This document shows positions 5,702-7,991 of a stretch of DNA of 7,991 nucleotides, piece by piece (within the stretch, counting starts at the first letter, position 1; each line of letters begins with the position of its first letter). Where the stretch lies: positions 1-7,991 of the forward strand of contig DAOUWY010000070.1 of the NCBI GenBank assembly GCA_030666885.1, in the 5' to 3' direction. The notes beneath the pieces are model-generated. The model was not told the origin of the DNA, made no database searches, and worked only from the letters and a program-made list of their open reading frames with translations. Position numbers and translations under genes: made by a program. Origin of the DNA: Methanosarcinales archaeon. Its GTDB lineage: Archaea > Halobacteriota > Methanosarcinia > Methanosarcinales > Methanocomedenaceae.

Positions 5702-6514
5702 ATGCTTCGTGTAGGAGTTGTAGGGTGTGGTGCGATCGGGTCCTTTATTTGTCATGCCCTGGATACTGATATCGAAGGTGCCCGGCTTATTTCCGTACAT
5801 GAACACCATACAGAACTTATGGAAACTCTATGCGCCAGCCTGTCCTGCAAACCAGGGATGGTAAAGATCAGGCAGATGGTAGAAATGGTGGACCTTGTTG
5901 TGGAAGCTGCAGCACCCGAAGCCGTCCCGACAGCAGCAATTACTGCTCTTGAAAATGGGTGTGATATAATGATAATGAGTGTTGGCGCACTTGTCGATTC
6001 CGACCTGATGGACAGGCTGTCGTACCTGGCACTGGAAAATAACTGTAAGATATACCTGCCTTCAGGAGCAGTGGTAGGTATTGACGGAATCAAATCCGCA
6101 TCCATAGCTGGAATAGAATCTGTTACACTTACATCTACCAAACCGCCCAGGGCTCTTGCCGGAGCACCGTACGTGGTCGAACACAATATTGACCTGGAAG
6201 GTTTCAGGGAATCCACAGTAATTTTCGAGGGTGCTGCCCATGAAGCTGTGAAAGCCTTCCCCGCGAATGTCAATGTGGCTGCTGCCATTAGCCTTGCAGG
6301 TATCGGTGTGGAAAAAACAAAGGTACGCATAATAGTGGACCCGACCAGTGACAGGAACAGGCATGAGATAGAAGTTGTAGGGGATTTTGGCAGGTTTATT
6401 ACACAGGTCGAGAATGTACCTTCCCCGGAAAATCCGAAAACAAGTTACCTGGCCGCCCTGTCTGCCGTGGCTACACTTAAGAAGATTGCAAGTCCGCTGC
6501 AAATCGGAACTTAA
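5702..6514 (+). CDS. nadX: L-aspartate dehydrogenase
   Basis: NadX oxidises L-aspartate to iminoaspartate with NAD(P) (EC 1.4.1.21), the entry to quinolinate and NAD synthesis where aspartate oxidase NadB is absent. The 270-residue protein begins with a dinucleotide-binding fold, VGVVGCGAIGSFI (4-16). EAAAPEAV (68-75) and PSGAVVGIDGIKSA (120-133) are family segments; FPANVNVAAA (186-195) and NRHEIEVVGDFG (219-230) form the active-site region, with H221 at the position expected for the catalytic histidine. It is longer than the roughly 236-residue Archaeoglobus enzyme. A modest ribosome binding site (AGAGATG) precedes ATG 5702. It follows the DUF2551 gene by 24 bases. The usual partners nadA and nadC are not adjacent here. 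The short palindrome AGTAGT-TAT-ACTACT (6529-6543) after the stop may act in termination. Confidence 0.92.
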   Translation: MLRVGVVGCGAIGSFICHALDTDIEGARLISVHEHHTELMETLCASLSCKPGMVKIRQMVEMVDLVVEAAAPEAVPTAAITALENGCDIMIMSVGALVDSDLMDRLSYLALENNCKIYLPSGAVVGIDGIKSASIAGIESVTLTSTKPPRALAGAPYVVEHNIDLEGFRESTVIFEGAAHEAVKAFPANVNVAAAISLAGIGVEKTKVRIIVDPTSDRNRHEIEVVGDFGRFITQVENVPSPENPKTSYLAALSAVATLKKIASPLQIGT

Positions 6515-6528
6515 AAAAACCAGGAAAG

Positions 6529-6543
6529 AGTAGTTATACTACT
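6529..6543. terminator. Short perfect palindrome after nadX
   Basis: AGTAGT (6529-6534) and ACTACT (6538-6543) form a 6-bp stem with a three-base loop, 15 bases past the nadX stop codon, with pyrimidine-rich DNA after it. It is a weak candidate for a terminator or a protein-binding site. It overlaps the start of the left copy of a diverged direct repeat (6535-6572). Confidence 0.3.
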
Positions 6544-6574
6544 TCTCATATGTAATTCGGAACTATAGATAAAA

Positions 6575-6656
6575 GCCACAGAGGTCACAGAGAACACAGA
6601 GGTAGGATTCAAAGCTGCGAAAAAGGCATCTCTGTGACCTCTGTGTTCTCTGTGGC
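6575..6656. repeat. Periodic palindrome between nadX and ccmA
   Basis: The left arm is GCCACAGAG, CACAGAG, CACAGAG (6575-6601) with two-base spacers. The right arm is the complementary CTCTGTG, CTCTGTG, CTCTGTGGC (6630-6656). The arms form three perfect helices (9, 7 and 7 bp) separated by two-base internal loops, with a 28-base apical loop. The unit is related to the CGCAGAG units of the element at 913-1065, but the GAGACTTTTTA ends are missing. The only GTG codons that could start the longest ccmA frame (6634, 6643, 6652) lie in the right arm. It may work as a bidirectional terminator or be a mobile repeat. Confidence 0.7.
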
Positions 6657-6720
6657 AAAAAGTTACAAAAAACAGACACGGTTTAGTATACTTCTAAAAT
6701 ATGTAACGGAGCAGATAATC

Positions 6721-7431
6721 ATTATTTCCATCAGGCATCTGTCAAAGACTTTCGGGAACCATGCTGTGCTTCGTGATATCAACCTGGATATCAAGACCGG
6801 GGATTTTTTAACCATATTCGGCCCCAACGGTGCCGGCAAGACCACACTGGTCAAGATCATGTCCACACTGGTCAGCCCTACTTCAGGTACTGTGCTTGTC
6901 CATGACCTCGATGTTACGAAATCACCTCTGGAAGTGAGGCGGCTTATCGGCGTGATCTCGCACGAAACCTACCTGTACCAGGACCTGAGTGCAAAAGAGA
7001 ACTTGCTGTTCTTTGGCAGGATGTACGGTATGCACAGGGACAAGCTGGAGGCACGGATACACGAACTTGTGGAAGAAGTAGGGCTGCAGTACAGGCTGGA
7101 TGACAGGGTGGGTACTTTCAGCAGGGGTATGAAACAGCGTCTGAGCATTGCCCGGGCTATCCTGCATGACCCGAAGATACTGTTCCTGGATGAACCTTAC
7201 ACCGGGCTTGACCAGCATGCAGCAGCTACATTTGATTCTATCTTAAGCGAACTTGATGTATCAGACAAGACCCAGGTCATGGTATCCCACGATATAGAGC
7301 GGGGGCTGGCACTTGCCGATAAGGTTGTTATCCTGTATAATGGGAAGATCGTGTACGAAGTTGCTGAGGATAAGATGGAGGGCATGGAGCAGTTCCGCCA
7401 TACATATGAACATTATGTAAAGGATGTGTGA
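6721..7431 (+). CDS. ccmA: Cytochrome c maturation ABC transporter ATP-binding protein
   Basis: CcmA is the cytoplasmic ATPase of the CcmAB(CD) complex, which frees holo-CcmE for haem delivery to c-type cytochromes. Counting from 6721 (236 residues), Walker A is GPNGAGKT (34-41), the signature is FSRGMKQR (133-140), Walker B is ILFLDEP (153-159), the D-loop is TGLD (161-164) and the switch histidine is H190. SHETYLYQDLSAKENL (80-95) takes the Q-loop place, as is typical of CcmA. The start is unresolved. The frame is open back to GTG 6634, but those codons lie in a palindrome and encode non-family sequence. Family similarity begins at ISIRHLSKTFG. GGAG at 6708-6711 is well placed for a non-standard ATC 6718 or ATT 6721/6724. 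No ATG, and no GTG or TTG outside the hairpin, is available. ccmB follows after 3 bases. Confidence 0.88.
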   Translation: MISIRHLSKTFGNHAVLRDINLDIKTGDFLTIFGPNGAGKTTLVKIMSTLVSPTSGTVLVHDLDVTKSPLEVRRLIGVISHETYLYQDLSAKENLLFFGRMYGMHRDKLEARIHELVEEVGLQYRLDDRVGTFSRGMKQRLSIARAILHDPKILFLDEPYTGLDQHAAATFDSILSELDVSDKTQVMVSHDIERGLALADKVVILYNGKIVYEVAEDKMEGMEQFRHTYEHYVKDV

Positions 7432-7434
7432 CAA

Positions 7435-7991
7435 TTGAAGGATTTCCTTTACCTTGCCTGGAAGGACCTGCTAATGGAGTTGCGGACCAAGCAAATGCTG
7501 AGCAGCATGGTGATATTCTCGCTGCTTGTAATTGTCATATTCTACTATTCTTTCAGCAATATCCTGTTCAATATCAAAGTAGAAGATTTAGCGCCCGGTA
7601 TCCTGTGGATAGCTTTAACCTTTGCCGGAATGCTGGGCCTGTCCCGTTCATTTTCCAGCGAGATGGAAGAGGGTTGCCTTGACGGACTGAAATTATGTCC
7701 TGTTGACCCTTCAACCATTTACCTGGGTAAGGTCGTGTCCAACCTGGTCATAATGTTCCTGATTGAAGCCATCATTGTACCCCTCCTGTTCATTGTCCTG
7801 TTCAATTTCAGTGATGTAAAGGTGCTGGCCAGTCTTATTGTCATAATCCTGCTGGGTACGATCGGTTTTATTCTGGTGGGAACACTGTTCTCGGCCCTGA
7901 CAGTCAATATGAGGACAAGAGAGATCCTGCTTCCAGTGATCCTGTTCCCGATCATTATTCCGCTTATTATGTCTGCTGTCATGGCGACCCA
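7435..7991 (+). CDS. ccmB: Haem exporter protein CcmB, 5' part
   Basis: CcmB is the membrane subunit that pairs with CcmA in cytochrome c maturation. 185 codons are visible and the gene runs off the window end; full-length members are about 220 residues. The N-terminus MKDFLYLAWKDLLMELRTKQ is the typical amphipathic start. Hydrophobic segments lie at about residues 22-42, 52-70, 98-122, 130-153 and 164-183, consistent with the six-helix family topology. The segment GLSRSFSSEMEEGCLDGLKL (67-86) is a family hallmark. The TTG start at 7435 has AAAGGA (7419-7424) ten bases upstream and is three bases past the ccmA stop, so the two are translationally coupled. Later in-frame ATG codons would delete conserved N-terminal residues. 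Further ccm genes are expected downstream. Confidence 0.93.
   Translation, partial: MKDFLYLAWKDLLMELRTKQMLSSMVIFSLLVIVIFYYSFSNILFNIKVEDLAPGILWIALTFAGMLGLSRSFSSEMEEGCLDGLKLCPVDPSTIYLGKVVSNLVIMFLIEAIIVPLLFIVLFNFSDVKVLASLIVIILLGTIGFILVGTLFSALTVNMRTREILLPVILFPIIIPLIMSAVMAT

Noticed and set aside
5752..6502. 192- and 146-residue minus-strand frames over nadX
   Set aside because: Antisense shadows of a well-supported dehydrogenase; no start signals or family features.
6575..6656. CRISPR-like array of short repeats
   Set aside because: Repeat units are only 7 bases on a 9-base period with two-base spacers and mirrored arms; there are no unique spacers and no cas genes.
7428..7682. 84-residue plus-strand frame overlapping the ccmA stop
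   Set aside because: It lies in another frame from ccmB, whose membrane-protein translation from TTG 7435 is clearly the real product.

Overview
This window reads as chromosomal DNA from a cytochrome-containing methanogenic or methane-oxidising archaeon of the Methanosarcinales type. The ANME-2/Methanoperedens side is possible, but the genus cannot be fixed from this sequence. The archaeal assignment rests on four things: a tRNA-Cys gene with a bulge-helix-bulge intron and no encoded CCA, TATA-box style promoters, a DUF2551 protein, and a COG2108-type radical SAM protein next to an NadX-type aspartate dehydrogenase. A ccmA-ccmB pair (c-type cytochrome maturation) points to the cytochrome-bearing lineage.

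Layout. Positions 1-579 hold no gene I can defend, only a GC-rich stem-loop and a very short open frame with an in-frame TAG. A tRNA-Cys(GCA) gene with a 28-nt intron lies at 580-679 and is followed by a T-run terminator. From 698 to 1098 there is a possible gene remnant and a 153-bp inverted-repeat element (913-1065). A strong TATA box at 1099-1108 then drives argC, a two-CBS-domain protein and argJ, a tight three-gene arginine-biosynthesis operon (1136-3849). A second inverted-repeat element with the same ends (3988-4134) lies just beyond argJ. Next come a radical SAM gene (4204-5301), a small DUF2551 gene with nadX (5363-6514), a third palindrome of related design (6575-6656), and ccmA followed by ccmB, which is cut by the window end.

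Function. ArgC and ArgJ supply two steps of the acetyl-cycle route to ornithine, and the CBS protein between them is a candidate nucleotide-sensing partner. NadX makes iminoaspartate for NAD synthesis. CcmA and CcmB form the ABC module of cytochrome c maturation. The radical SAM and DUF2551 proteins have no assigned function.

Most noteworthy: two elements sharing 22-nt terminal inverted repeats bracket the arg operon, and their palindromic cores are built from short CGCAGA/GAACGC units. They look like a MITE-type or bidirectional-terminator repeat family. Also of note are the tRNA-Cys intron, and ccmA, which has no ordinary start codon outside the neighbouring hairpin.
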